Made by a program: the position numbers and the translations under genes. Below the pieces are notes generated by a model. That model had not been told where the DNA came from, made no database searches, and worked only from the letters and a program-made list of their open reading frames with translations. From positions 1 through 37,817 of the forward strand of contig JALEPU010000131.1 in the NCBI GenBank assembly GCA_022766905.1: 37,817 nucleotides of DNA. Reading direction: 5' to 3'. The DNA is from Lachnospiraceae bacterium. GTDB taxonomy: Bacteria > Bacillota > Clostridia > Lachnospirales > Lachnospiraceae. This document shows, one piece after another, positions 15,230 through 27,300 of the stretch (positions are counted from its first letter, which is position 1; every line of letters begins with the position of its first letter).

Positions 15230-16216
15230 ATGATAAGGCGAAACTCGAAAAAAAAATCAGAAAACACCATTGAAAAGAAAACAAAAAATCGTCAGCATAA
15301 AAAAGAAACAGAGCAGATTATGCGTATTGAAGAGCTGGAAAAAATGATGAGTGAAGCCGGAGAAGATGTTGATCCGGAAACCATCGTCAGTATGTATCTG
15401 CCAAGGCGCCGGGCAAAACGATTGGGAGCTGCGCTTCTTCGTCTGGACAAACTGCATCTGTGGCTGATGGGACTTCTCCTGCTGATAGCGGTATTATTTA
15501 TCATCGCATTCATGCAGGAAAAGATGGGAAACTTTACCATCAACTTAAACCGTTTGGAACTCTACCGAAAAGGTATTTCCATTGCTTCTGATGGTGATTT
15601 TACAGAGCCTACCGCAAGGCTGACTGCTCATACCGTACAGGATGCGACAAACATCACATTGGAAGACCTTCCAAAAGACATCGATGAAATCGACGGTGAT
15701 CACAACGGCAAAAACTACATGGCATATACCTATTATGTAAGGAATGCCGGAAAAGAAGATCTGGCTTATAATGCTATCGTGACATTGGATTCCTGTGCAA
15801 AAGGGGCAGAGGAAGCAGTCCGCGTCGCCGTTTGGAAAAATGGGGAGCAAGTCGTATATGCAGAGCCTGCGAAAAACGGACAGGCGGAAGAAGGGTGCGT
15901 AAACTTTGAGGCTCACGACATTGTCTGCAGTTATACAGAAGAAAAATTCCTGATAGGAAATGTAGATAAATATACGATCGCTATCTGGATGGAAGGAGAA
16001 GATCCGGAATGTGTAGATGCTATTGTAGGCGGCTCGGTGGAATTCAGCATGAATATCGATGCCATCAGTGACGATAACACAAGTCTTCTGGTGAAATTAA
16101 TACAGGACATTAAGGATACCCTTACGGGTGACAAACCAATCAGTGCGGCAGGAACCGAAGCACCGAACTATTATCAGGGCGGTGAAGTAACGTGGAAGAA
16201 CCGCCGAAATCAGTAA
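15230..16216 (+). CDS. Membrane-anchored paralog of the surface-subunit family
   Basis: Protein of 328 residues: a very basic cytoplasmic stretch of about 75 residues, one transmembrane helix (77-96) and an extracellular domain. The outer domain contains A-V-R-V (196-199) and I-W-M-E-G-E-D-P-E-C (252-261), matching the A-x-R and WLEGxDxxC motifs of the SipW-processed proteins nearby. It lacks the Y-A-W-F processing site and has a long cytoplasmic tail, so it probably stays in the membrane. I infer a basal anchor or assembly platform for the fibre subunits. No good ribosome site precedes the ATG, which lies 10 bp after the PilZ stop, so translation is probably coupled. The function is not known from any family I can name. 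Confidence 0.65.
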   Translation: MIRRNSKKKSENTIEKKTKNRQHKKETEQIMRIEELEKMMSEAGEDVDPETIVSMYLPRRRAKRLGAALLRLDKLHLWLMGLLLLIAVLFIIAFMQEKMGNFTINLNRLELYRKGISIASDGDFTEPTARLTAHTVQDATNITLEDLPKDIDEIDGDHNGKNYMAYTYYVRNAGKEDLAYNAIVTLDSCAKGAEEAVRVAVWKNGEQVVYAEPAKNGQAEEGCVNFEAHDIVCSYTEEKFLIGNVDKYTIAIWMEGEDPECVDAIVGGSVEFSMNIDAISDDNTSLLVKLIQDIKDTLTGDKPISAAGTEAPNYYQGGEVTWKNRRNQ

Positions 16217-16319
16217 AGACCCAATCAAAATATTTGGTATCAACAGTGCCACAACGGCTGTTTATACATAGTAACAACAAAACAATGGGAACAAAGCTTT
16301 ACCTTTGTAGTGACATTAC

Positions 16320-16408
16320 TTCAAGTTATGGATGATTCTCACGCTGGGACGCGGATGGGAGCCACTCTTTGAAGCTGTTCCCGGTGGGAGTGTGATCCAT
16401 AATTTGAA
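16320..16408 (+). ncRNA. Structured RNA leader before a surface-subunit gene
   Basis: The outer helix pairs TTCAAGTTATGGAT (16320-16333) with ATCCATAATTTGAA (16395-16408), 14 pairs with one G-U. Inside, TCTCAC (16337-16342) pairs with GTGGGA (16384-16389), and GGGA (16357-16360 or alternatively 16346-16349) can pair with TCCC (16379-16382). An extra short hairpin, ACAAAG / CTTTGT, lies at 16291-16308. There is no T-run, so it is not a terminator. It ends about 25 nt before the ribosome site of the gene at 16447 and could be a riboswitch, protein-binding leader or mRNA stabiliser. It does not match any riboswitch class I can recall. Confidence 0.5.
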
Positions 16409-16446
16409 CGAAACAAACGACAAATTCTATGAGGAGGAGAAAAAGA

Positions 16447-17220
16447 ATGAATGTAAAATCATTAAAAAAGCAACTTATGGCTGCAATCGCCATGGTAGTA
16501 GTTGCCGCTGTTGCGCTGGCCAGTGCGACGTATGCGTGGTTTGTAACCAACAACACAGTTACTGCTACAACAAGCACAATCAGTGCACAGTCTAATGCTG
16601 CGTTCATGACAATTGAAGAAGGCACTTCTGGCGCAAGTACATCTGATGCAACCACAGCAACTTATAAGACTACAGATTCAATAGCACTTTATCCGGCTCG
16701 TGTTCGAGCAAACGCAACTTTAACTTTTGAAACTGCATATGGCACAAATCCTAATGATGGCACACTCAAGTCTGGTACCCTGGTGAATGTTGGTACACCT
16801 GGCGAGGCTGTTACGAAAACATTTGCAAAGCAGAATGATTTCAATATTAGCACAAAAGGTACGAATCTGACTGATATGAAGGTTCAGTCTGTTGCAATGA
16901 GCACTGAGACAAATGAGTTTACAAATAGCGAAATTAACAGCGCTGTTCGTGTTTTAATCGTATGCGGTGATAACTGGGAGGTTTGGAATCCATCTACAGG
17001 AAAATGCATACAGAGCAAAACCAATTTGACCACAAGTCCTACTGGCTATGAGGCATCGGTTTTGTCAGGGAATATCACAACAGGAACTGATACTGTAGTA
17101 AATACCTATATTTATTATGATGGCGATGACACTAATATTTTCACAAATAATCTAAGTGACCTGACCACCTCAAGCAATGTTTTAATCACGTTTACTGCAA
17201 CATCCCCTAACCAAGTATAA
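16447..17220 (+). CDS. SipW-type secreted protein, candidate major fibre subunit
   Basis: Protein of 257 residues with a SipW-class signal: basic start, hydrophobic segment (9-27) and the site A-T-Y-A-W-F (27-32). The mature part is rich in Thr, Ala, Ser and Asn with few charged residues, as in self-assembling TasA-like proteins. The C-terminal segment Y-I-Y-Y-D-G-D-D-T-N-I-F occupies the place of the WLEGxDxxC motif but lacks Trp, Glu and Cys, and A-V-R-V is kept upstream. I start at ATG 16447 (AGGAGGAG 6 nt before), six codons after an in-frame ATG within the ribosome-site region. The dedicated structured leader and strong ribosome site suggest high expression, hence the major-subunit guess (inference). 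Confidence 0.75.
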   Translation: MNVKSLKKQLMAAIAMVVVAAVALASATYAWFVTNNTVTATTSTISAQSNAAFMTIEEGTSGASTSDATTATYKTTDSIALYPARVRANATLTFETAYGTNPNDGTLKSGTLVNVGTPGEAVTKTFAKQNDFNISTKGTNLTDMKVQSVAMSTETNEFTNSEINSAVRVLIVCGDNWEVWNPSTGKCIQSKTNLTTSPTGYEASVLSGNITTGTDTVVNTYIYYDGDDTNIFTNNLSDLTTSSNVLITFTATSPNQV

Positions 17221-17241
17221 AATATTTCTTATCATATATCT

Positions 17242-17310
17242 TCTCCATGGTTGTGGCGTGGAGAGGATATCAAAGTGCAGAAACATAATAGTTCTGCATC
17301 TTGATATCCT
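17242..17310 (+). promoter_or_regulatory. Intercistronic double hairpin
   Basis: AGGATATCAA (17264-17273) pairs with TTGATATCCT (17301-17310), and within it TGCAGAA (17276-17282) pairs with TTCTGCA (17292-17298), giving about 17 pairs with one mismatch and one G-U. A small hairpin TCTCCA / TGGAGA (17242-17264) abuts it. No T-run follows; the next ribosome site AAGGAGG starts about 7 nt later. I read it as an mRNA-processing or stabilising element, or a control of translation of the next gene, not a terminator. Confidence 0.55.
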
Positions 17311-17329
17311 GTGAAAAAGGAGGGATAAA

Positions 17330-18274
17330 GTGACAGTATCAAAACTTAAGAAAGAATTAGCGATTGCCGCAGTAATGGTAACCATATCTTTTCTGGCACT
17401 TTGTTCTGCTTCATATGCCTGGTATATTGCCAATAATACAGTAAATGCAACAACAGCAACCATTTCCGCTAAAGCTAACAACTTTGTCCTTCAGATTGCG
17501 AAATTATCAGAAGGTGCACAGCATGGTGATAATCAATCTTTAATCGCATCAACGGTTGGCCATAGAATCAGTCCTTCTTCAACGAATGATTTGAAAAATT
17601 GGTATATTTGCCAGGGTTGGGGTCAGAATGGAAAAGTTCAAACTTATATGATACCTACTATTGAGGCTGATGGAAAGTACACGATTGAAAAAGAACGATA
17701 TGCTTATATCAAAAGCGAGTATGTCTTATATACAGTGACAGAAACCGGACTTTGTGATGTATATTTAGATGGTGGGGAACTTGCTGGTGCCATTCAGGTT
17801 ACAGCACAAGGCTCACCGACCTCTACCGTTATTCCGGAGTCTATGCGTGTAGGAATTACGATTCAGGATTTGGAAGGAACTACACCGACCGGAACAGAAG
17901 AATTGGTTTTAGTATATGCACCAAAAAATGAAACCGGAAAGGGTAATGATGCAACTGCCATTAATGGTTGGACTTATGTAAAAAATGAAAATACTCTTGC
18001 TCCGGTAACATATCCACATATTTACGAGAAAACATATACCTGGACAGATAGTGATAACAAGGTTCATGATTATGCCGCTGTAAAGTCGGAAGAATCCTAT
18101 AGTGCCCCGGCAGCAAATGCAGATACGATTGCATCGGATGTAGATTATGATGGAAAAATAATGCGCTTGTACATCTGGCTGGAAGGAACTGACGAACAAT
18201 GTGTAAACAACTCGAATGAAGATGACCCATCAACATATAATGTTACAGTCAGCTTGGCTGGTGTTTCAAAATAA
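17330..18274 (+). CDS. SipW-type secreted protein of the WLEGxDxxC family
   Basis: Protein of 314 residues starting at a GTG with AAGGAGG 7 nt upstream; no ATG is available nearby. The signal segment (9-28) ends in A-S-Y-A-W-Y (27-32). Family motifs are ISPSSTNDL (80-88), S-M-R-V-G (171-175) and I-W-L-E-G-T-D-E-Q-C (282-291). The first 45 residues are very similar to the gene upstream (NNTV-ATT-TISA), so the two are paralogs that differ in the mature part. It is last in the rightward block and is followed at once by a bidirectional terminator. It may be a minor or tip subunit of the same structure (inference). Confidence 0.75.
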   Translation: MTVSKLKKELAIAAVMVTISFLALCSASYAWYIANNTVNATTATISAKANNFVLQIAKLSEGAQHGDNQSLIASTVGHRISPSSTNDLKNWYICQGWGQNGKVQTYMIPTIEADGKYTIEKERYAYIKSEYVLYTVTETGLCDVYLDGGELAGAIQVTAQGSPTSTVIPESMRVGITIQDLEGTTPTGTEELVLVYAPKNETGKGNDATAINGWTYVKNENTLAPVTYPHIYEKTYTWTDSDNKVHDYAAVKSEESYSAPAANADTIASDVDYDGKIMRLYIWLEGTDEQCVNNSNEDDPSTYNVTVSLAGVSK

Positions 18275-18278
18275 CTGC

Positions 18279-18316
18279 AAAAAAGGGGTTGTTGCAAATG
18301 CAACACCCCTTTTTTA
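18279..18316. terminator. Bidirectional terminator between convergent surface operons
   Basis: GGGG plus TGTTGC pairs with GCAACA plus CCCC around AAAT, with one bulged T. AAAAAA precedes it and TTTTTT follows it, so it can stop transcripts from the rightward subunit gene and from the leftward 10 kb gene, which end 5 and 4 bp away. Confidence 0.85.
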
Positions 18317-18319
18317 TTA

Positions 18320-21300
18320 TTATCGCGGTTCATAAAACTCCGGTTTTATACATGCAAATGTATAGACCACATATGCATCCGTATCCGTAACGGCAACAGT
18401 GCTGCTTCCATGAAAGCTTACTTTCAGCTGAATTTTGTAGTTTGCGTATCCCGTCTGATCTGTAAAAACATAGGAGGTAAGCGGCATTGTAAACTGAGTT
18501 CCATCAAATATTTCCGTTTTTACAATCTTCCCATTCTGATAAAACTGATCGTTTGGAATGGTCCAGGACCATGTTCCCTGAGTCTCATCATAGGAAATAG
18601 AACGAAAACCAATGTAATCAGATGCATTTGAAACAACCTCATAGTTACCGGCACCGCCTCTTAACAAAGATAAAGTGAAAGTAATACTGTCTGTATTCTG
18701 CAAGACTTCTTCGATATTCTGCAGATTTGAAAGATTCAATGCCGAAATGAGATCAATACGGCTTGCCTTTTTCCCCTCAAATGTAGTCTGATATTCAGAT
18801 ACCAATTCCAACGGGTTAATTCCCAACTGGCTGATCAGGGTCGCGTCCATCGATAATAATGCATTATATTGAACTCCACGATAATATTTCGCATTGTCAT
18901 CTTCGACTTCCCTGACAATACTGTATCCCAATGAATCTGCGATTGTAGAAATTCTTCCGACATAACGCAACTGCACCCATCGATCTGTACCATTGTTTTC
19001 TGATCCGGGTATCGTGGCATTGATAATCTCCTGACCGTTAAAATCGATATCCATTTCAGCTGTTATGATAATTTTGCTGTCTCCATCGGTTAAATCCCCT
19101 TTAATAAGGGTTCTGACCGCAGACAAATCCAACGGATTTTTCCCATCCTCTGACAAAGGCAGTTCCATATTTCTTCCATCTGAGGTCCAGTCATAGCTGG
19201 TCGCTTCTACTTTTTCAGTCTGTTTTGACCACGTACCATTCTCTCGTGAATAGTACTTTCCTCTCTCATCCTGGATGTAAAAATGAACTTTTCCTGTTGT
19301 TCCTGACGGGAACTGAATTTCTGTTCCCCCTGCAGTCTCCTTCGTATGGGTCTGCATATCAACCGTTAACTTCATAAACAGCTGGTCACTGTTTCCATAA
19401 ACCTGCTTGTTCGAGAATGTAATCGTATCTTTCACCGCAACCTTCATTTTTTCATTTTCCGAAGCCAGATTGATGTTTCTGCTTTCGGCAGTAGATTCCA
19501 GTGTTTGTCTGTAACCTGTTGAGATTTGGTAGGTAGATTCATCATTATTACCTACATTTTCCTTCAACTTGTTATATCGATGAACCCAGGTTCCATCGCT
19601 TGGCATCTCCCAATCCAGTCTTGAACTTAAAGAACCGTTAATATCCTTTGTAATATTCGATGGTACATTTATGACCAGATAATAATTCTCTTTCGGAATA
19701 TTTTCCTGCGGTTTCAAGTCCGGTACCGTCAAATGATATCGTGTAGTCCCTTCTTGGATTTCTTCCCCTTCCTGAATTGCTCTGTAATACTTATTCTTAC
19801 GGCGAATCTGTGCCTCTGATTTGTCGACCTCTATAAATTTTCCGCTTGCACTACTCTCAACCGTAACTCCCAGAATATCCGCCATAGAAGACTGAAACTT
19901 CTGACTCGAATCTGTAACGGACGAAAAATCACTTAATCTGATTTCTGTTTTTGTTCCCGTGGAAGCACGTTCTACCATGTATGAATAAGCACGATTTCCA
20001 TCCTGACAACTCACCAGTATAAACTGGGTTCCCGTTGGAAATACGTCTGAAAAGCTTAGAATTTTATCAACACCAAGCATGTTTCCGCCATCATTCATAT
20101 AACCCTGCCAGTCATACTCCACAAAATTCTTTTCTTCACGATTATATTCATACGTGATGTATGCAGTAATCGGATTACCGGCACTCTCCAGTACATGAGT
20201 TTTCAGATTCTGAAACTTGTCTGGCTTAAACTCTGTCCCATATGAAAACGTGGACATAAAGTTATACTGTAATTGACGTTTCACAACAACCGGCACACTG
20301 ACCGTATAGGTACGTTTCTGCCCATTTACCGTTACCGTAAAACTTGCCTCAATCAGCGTAAAACGATTTCTTGTATTATCGTATGCATTTTTTGCAATAC
20401 GAGGCGTCTTTCCGTCAGCAAGATAAATGGATGCCGGTTCGCTGGCGGACTGTGCTGACGTTTGCTCTGTAAATTCATCCGTATCCTTGTTGTAATAATA
20501 CACCTTTGCAGTCAGACTAATGGGATAATTTGCATCCCCTCGATAGTCATCAAATTTGCTGAAACCATCATTGGTAATTACGTTCAGGTAATCCTCGATT
20601 ACCTCTGTATCAGATGAATTCAGCACCAATACCGGAAGCTCCGGTCCACATCCCTGCTCAGCGCGAAACGTCGATACAACCGGTGCTGCTTTCCCTTCCA
20701 CGTTGACGATCGCTGCCGCACTCGAGTAAGAAGCCAGATTTTTTTTATCTGTCGCCCCTTTTTTTTGATCTGCCCAGATACGAGCCGCAACAGAACCATA
20801 CGTATCATTTTCAATCTTTCCAACAGCATCACCTGTAAGCCGTTTATTCACACCGGTTAAGGTGAAGTTGGGATTCACTGTAACGTAAGGTGACGCATCA
20901 CCGGAAACCGATGTAGCTGTGTCCGTACCGGCATAGTCAGCATAGGAAATATAGCCGATATATTTTCTGCCGGAGGTGGTGTTTCCATCCTTCTCCGGAA
21001 TTGTTACACCTTCCCTGTCTGCATAAACAGAAATACCGGCAGCATATACCCAGAAATTATCGTTACTTTCACCAATATTCATCCAGCCAAATAATCGTCC
21101 CGAGTTACCCCCGGTGATTGAAGTATTCTTAATCAGAACATTAAAGAAATAATACTGACTGCTTGCATACCCTACGATACCACCGGAATACTCACTTCCT
21201 TTTACTTCGCTGTCCTCAATTTTACAGTCACTGAGATTTAATATATAACTCTTTGCCAAATATCCATATCCCAGAAATCCTCCGGAGTTTTTGCTGTCAA

Positions 21301-24300
21301 CAGTTGTAGATTTTATCTGACACTTTTGCATCATCATACGTGTGTTCGTATATCCATAACCAACAATACTACCCGCATACTCTTTACTCGTATTTTTATT
21401 TGTTGAGATTGTACACTCTTTTAAATAAATATCACAGAAATACGTCGGATTCACACTACCGATTCGACTTACAATTCCCCCGGCTGATGCTTCATTGATT
21501 GGACCGTTCGTGGTTGTTCCGTTACCCTGGTAAATGGTTTCATTCTTTTGAGAAGACTTTACCATTACTTTTTCCAGGCATAGAGGTTGAATATTATCTT
21601 TATTATCATTTGTAATAGAAAGACCCGTTTTGTCATTTATTTCCGGATGATTGATTCTGACACGCATTCCTGCTGCGCCAAATATTCCACCGGCAACACT
21701 TTGTTTTGCCTCTGCACAAATTGTCGAATTTCTTCCTGTAATCAAATTAGCATCTGTCACCGTACTGCTTGCATAACAACCGGCATTATCATTCGTCGTT
21801 GAGATTCCCAAACTGGTAAATTGTGGCGTTGTTGTATCAGCCGCTGCATAGATATATCCTGCAAGTCCACCGGCTGCCAGCTTTGCTGTAACATTGGTGT
21901 AATCATAGGAACAGTTCAAAAAACTTGGTCCAAACGTGGTTGCTTTCGAATCTGATAACAGCTTTCCCGGATATTTCTGAATTTTACTATTCGTCATTGC
22001 TGAAGCACCGATGATCCCACCGGCACTCATTGGTCCTGTAATACTACTCTTCTTATTTTCCAGTCCGGAAATATGAATGTTGGTAAACAGGTAATTGCTT
22101 TGTTTGTTTGTCTGAACACTTACTCCTAAGTCGCTCACACTGCCAATGAAACCTCCTACCGTCACACAACTAAGACCATCTTCATCAGCAAAATATTCAT
22201 TACTATTCTTATTCGCTAAAGTTGCTTGTGATTGTTCGCTTCCCTGGCTATCCATGTATTTCAAACTGACATTACAGCTCGTAAGAGTCAGATTTTGCGC
22301 AAATGTACTGTTTGACGTACCTCCGCTCTGCTTCTTCGTCCATACAATATTAAAGATTCCACCCATTGAAGCCGCATGGAAATCATCATTTGCATACTCC
22401 TTTACATCCATATTAATATTTTGGACATTTACAGAATTACCATTAAATGTGTTTACACGCAAAACTACACCCCCTGCCTGAACAGGGTTCGCAGAATCAT
22501 TTCCACCGAATGCTGCATTGGAAACATATCTGGCAGACAAGCCTCGATATCCATTGCCATATTCGCTCATATCAAATGAGCCATTCTGCCTAAACACAAT
22601 ATCAATTCCATTTGTACTGCTGCTGTTACAGATACCGGAATCTCCGGTGTATCCTGCATATTTATGGAGGAGATATGGAGTATTTCCAGCAGACCATACC
22701 ATAGACGCATCTTTCTTTGCAGTCGTATAGTCCTGTGGCTCTGTATCCTTTCCTATTTCATTATAAGCTGCATTTCGAGCCTTCCCCTTCGTATATGCAT
22801 TGGATTGTTTACTTGCGCCACCGCTGCTGATAATTCCGGAAAGGAGTAACAGTCCCTGTCCATTGTTAACTGTCAGGGTACTTCCATCCCAGTTTAAATC
22901 CGCCAAAGTATATTCAATTTTGTTGATTTTGTAGTTCTTATCCCCGTTATCCGGGGCATCACCATCTCCCTCATAGAAGGCATAGCCCCCCAGTACCCGT
23001 CCAATGAACGGATTGCGATACAATTGGGCCGCCGTTCCTGTAATGCCGGTATCCTTGGAAAAAGTACCGCGGAAAATCACACCGCCGCCTGCAATCACAC
23101 CAACATATCCACCAACCGGTATCAGATGAGGATTTGTACCGGTCGTTGAAATCATCGTCGATTCATTTTTGGAAACAGAAACATTTTCAATAATATTGTC
23201 TCCACCGAGCACACAACCGATCACACTGCCAAAAAATGTTTCCGGCGCCTGTTCTGCATATCCTCTTGTCCATGATTGCCGTTTCAAAGTTAAATCATTT
23301 CCCTGATCTAGCACAATGGAAATATCTCGGATAACACATCCATAACTATACTTGATGAAGGCAGCGGAACCTCCCGAAAAAGTTATCGTTGTCCCCGTAC
23401 CTTTCTTTCCTGTAATCACTCCTGTAAACGGAAGACCACCGGAATCATTGGTGCCAATTCCTTTGAAATCCTTTAGTATAATAGATTCCTCTTTGATCTC
23501 ATAACAGGCTTCTGCCAGGTATTGCTGAACACTGCCCGAATAAGCTTCCCCATTTGATTTCTTCCAGTCACTTCCATCAAATGTGATTACCTCATCATGA
23601 CTATCAGCAACAGTATGATAGATATCGTCTGTGGCAATTCTGATCTGCCATCCACTGGATGCACTTCCGGTGTTGATATATTGAGCCACATCTTTCAGCA
23701 AACCGGCATTTATCTGATACGGATGTCCATAGGTGCCACATCCATCCGTCAGTTCTGTAGAAAGAATATTCACTGCCAGTTCATGCCATCCATTTGCCAA
23801 TGTATGTTCTTCATCCTTTGTAGCCGGAGAAAATGCAACATACGGAAGATAATCTGTAAAATGATTGATTTCATTCAAATTACCTGTTGCTGAAACAAAA
23901 TATCCGGCTCCATATCCATCATAATAACAGCCATTCTTTGATTCATATTCTACAGATTCACTGATTTCACTACCATAAGTCGTTTCACGATTCTCACCTC
24001 TATATGAATCATTATCATAATCCCTGCTCTTTAAAAAATGATAGCTTGCTGACCCGTTCTCGTAACGCAAACTGTTTAATAAAGTGGCCTTTGAAAACAC
24101 GTTTTCTGACTTTAAGTCCGGCAACTTAATTGTTCCTTCAAATTCGACCGAAATACCACTTGCTCCCTGTCCTCCTACATTTCCGATCAGGCTGGATCCT
24201 GCCTTCATTGTTTGTTCTGTTGTGATACCAATATAATTTGCTTTCAATCCGGAATAAGAGCCAAAGGTATTAATCAGCACCGGCATATAATCTCCTTCCG

Positions 24301-27300
24301 GCACCACCATAATTCCATTCAGAGAAACTGCTTTCGTGGCATCATCCGTATCTGCCAGAACTACTTTACGAATCGATGTATTACCTTCTCTGACTGCTCC
24401 CCTCACAGAACCACAAATTAATGCTCCGGAACCGCCATTTACAGCTCCAATCGAACCGGCAAAGGTAACTCCATTCACCGTCATGGTTCTGTCTTTATAA
24501 TCTTCATCATTGGTAGCATTGGTAAGGTCTGCATCGAAATTCATAAAAAGACCACAGTGCATGGTATAGTGCTGGGAATGCTCCGTTCCATTACCGCGGG
24601 TTGACTTATTTCCCGCCTCTTTCGTCTCAATTTCATCATTATAGAACTTTATATCTGCATACTGCACCGTTACATCCGTATTCGTTCTGTTAATCGGATA
24701 GTAACTAAATCCCTTCATGTCAAAGCTAGCACGATTGGTAGAAGAGGAACCCCCTATCGTCTCAACAGTAACCTCGCCATGATCGATGATAAAGTTTGAT
24801 CGTAAATTAGATGCTGCGTAACGGTAAACGGACCAGATCAGTAATTCCTCCGGTGTATCAATACTACCACCGTTACACTTCTCCCGTACCTCCGGTAAAT
24901 TATAGTAATATCTGCTATATGGATTGGTCTGTTTCGTCGTTCCTGCTGTAGTGCGGTTCACATAAGTATTGCGTTCTCCATCCGTCATGTTGACTGTACC
25001 ATTGTCGGTCATTAACGAGATAATACCGCTTCCATTTTCTGTAATCCGGCAATTTTGAGTATTACTTGTCCGATTCGAATATCCGGTATAAGCAACAAAT
25101 TCGTCAAATACATCACCGGAAAAATTCGTGATATCAGGGACACGATATCCCTTTTTTTCCGTATCATTCCAATTCCAGTGTTCTGTCATTTCCAGATACA
25201 GACCATCCAAGTTGCTATAGTTTCCATTGATAGTATCTTTATACGGTCCGCCCTGGCATACCAGCAACCCCAGTGCCTTTGCACTTCCTGCCTTCACGGT
25301 AAGGCCTCCAAGATCTACACTGCTTATCGTCCATTTCCCACTGGCACGGTAAACAAGCCCTCCAAGAGCAGCTGTTCCACCGGCATTCAAAGCAGCACTA
25401 CTCACAGTCAGACCACTTATATTCACATCTGTGTCTGCCCAGATACCTCCCAGAATACCACCCATGCGGTCACTGGCACCGCCTAAGAGCTCAAAGCCAT
25501 CTACGATAAGCTTCTCGATATGAATCGTTCGTTTTCCGCTACCACCTGGGAAAATCGTTCCAATCAGTCCCCCGCCATAGAAATTTTTCGTACTTTTTTC
25601 ACATATTATATTTCCACCAAGGGTTGCCTCGGCTGTGCCTGTACCACATTCTATGGTAACATTGGAATCTTTGCTAATCGCACCAATCGCACCACCAATG
25701 TGATTATAACTTCCATCCCCGATGCTGCTTGCTGTATTCGTCAGTGTTATGTTCGCTTTCAGCTCTGCATTGAAAGTCAACGTTGTGTTTTTCGTTCCGG
25801 AGACCTGGCCAAACAAACCTCCTACATACAAATAATTGTTCCCATTTGCAAAAATATCAACGGATACTTTCGTTGCGACATTGTCAATAGGATTTTTATT
25901 CGCGTCATCACAGGAGAGAATAGCCGCAAGTCCGCCAGACACCACATTTACAGGTGTCCGATTATTGGAGATTCGAATACTTCCTTCCAGGGTAAGATTT
26001 GAAATACTTGCGCCATCGGAAAGTCCGGCAAATAAGCCCGTTGCATTGTGCCAGTAAATTCTGCCATCTCCCCTGGTTACTTTCGCAGTATCATCCTGAT
26101 TTTCCGCACCAATATCAAGGATTATTTTTTTACCATTTCCATTAAGGAAACCATTAAAAATATCCTCCTCACCGGAAACATCCCGGGTCAGACCGCCTAT
26201 TCCCGTTCCCTTTAAATCAACATCATTGTTCAATTTGATCTTACATGTATTTTTTTTCAAATCTGACCAATTATCTTTTGTAATCCCGAAAACAGTCGGA
26301 AAATATCCTCTGGCCTGCCATGCCAGGGCAAAACAGGCATAGTCCCGGGCATCGGAAAACTGATATTCATCTCCTGTTTTAGAAAGAGTATGCAAAAAAG
26401 TGACTGCATAACCGGTAGAATCTACAGACAGAAAATTTGCGATACGATAAATTTCCCCATAATTTCCAATATCATCCAGTTCCATTTGGCTGATTTTTTT
26501 ATTTCTTTTAATCGTAACTCCGGGTGCATACAACAAAGAACAGTCCTGATATCCGACAATCTGCCCGGTGGTTACATTGGTAGTAAGCGGACATTCCGAC
26601 AGATCAAGACTGGTTTTCAAATATACAATACTTCCCTTGTGTGCAGATCCTGCAACTCCGCCACCACCCGGATTATTGGTATATATATCGGTAGTCACTT
26701 TCACAGCTTCTGCCATCAGAAGTGCATCATCTCCTACATATGCAGCCACTCCTCCAAATCCATAATTCGTTGCTTCGATTGTTTTCGGATCAGTGAAATT
26801 TGTTGTGATATTTTTCACATCAACGGTTATTTTTTCTTGTACCGCCACAATACCACCTACATATTTCGGATACCTGGTGCTGTCATTTCCTACTCCAATA
26901 TTAGGATTTACATTACAATTCTCCACCACCAACGCATTTTTCCTTGCATCAGAAGCATCTTCTATATCAGTACGAACCTTGCCGGCGATTCCACCATATT
27001 GTGTTGTATTCGTAGCAGTTGTAAGGGAACTGTTGATGGTAAGCCTGTTCTCATCCGTACCTGTAAGTTCACATTTGCCATTATCATTTAGGGTCAATGT
27101 ACCAAATACACCACCACAATTGTCCGGTCCTGAGACCTCTGTAACCACATCTGTCTCACAGGTTACACCACTTGTTGGATTGAATTCTCCGGTAACGGTA
27201 CAATTTCCGTAATACACACCTGCATTTTCTGACCCATTTGCCTTCACAGACACCAGTTTTACATTCGCATTTGTCCCCAACGGACCTATGCCTGTAGAAA

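Noticed and set aside
16330-16400. Possible c-di-GMP-I (GEMM) riboswitch, because GGGACGC occurs near a PilZ locus
   Set aside because: The conserved CACGCA...GCAAAC part and the tetraloop/receptor elements are missing; only a short match is shared. Reported as an unassigned structured RNA instead.
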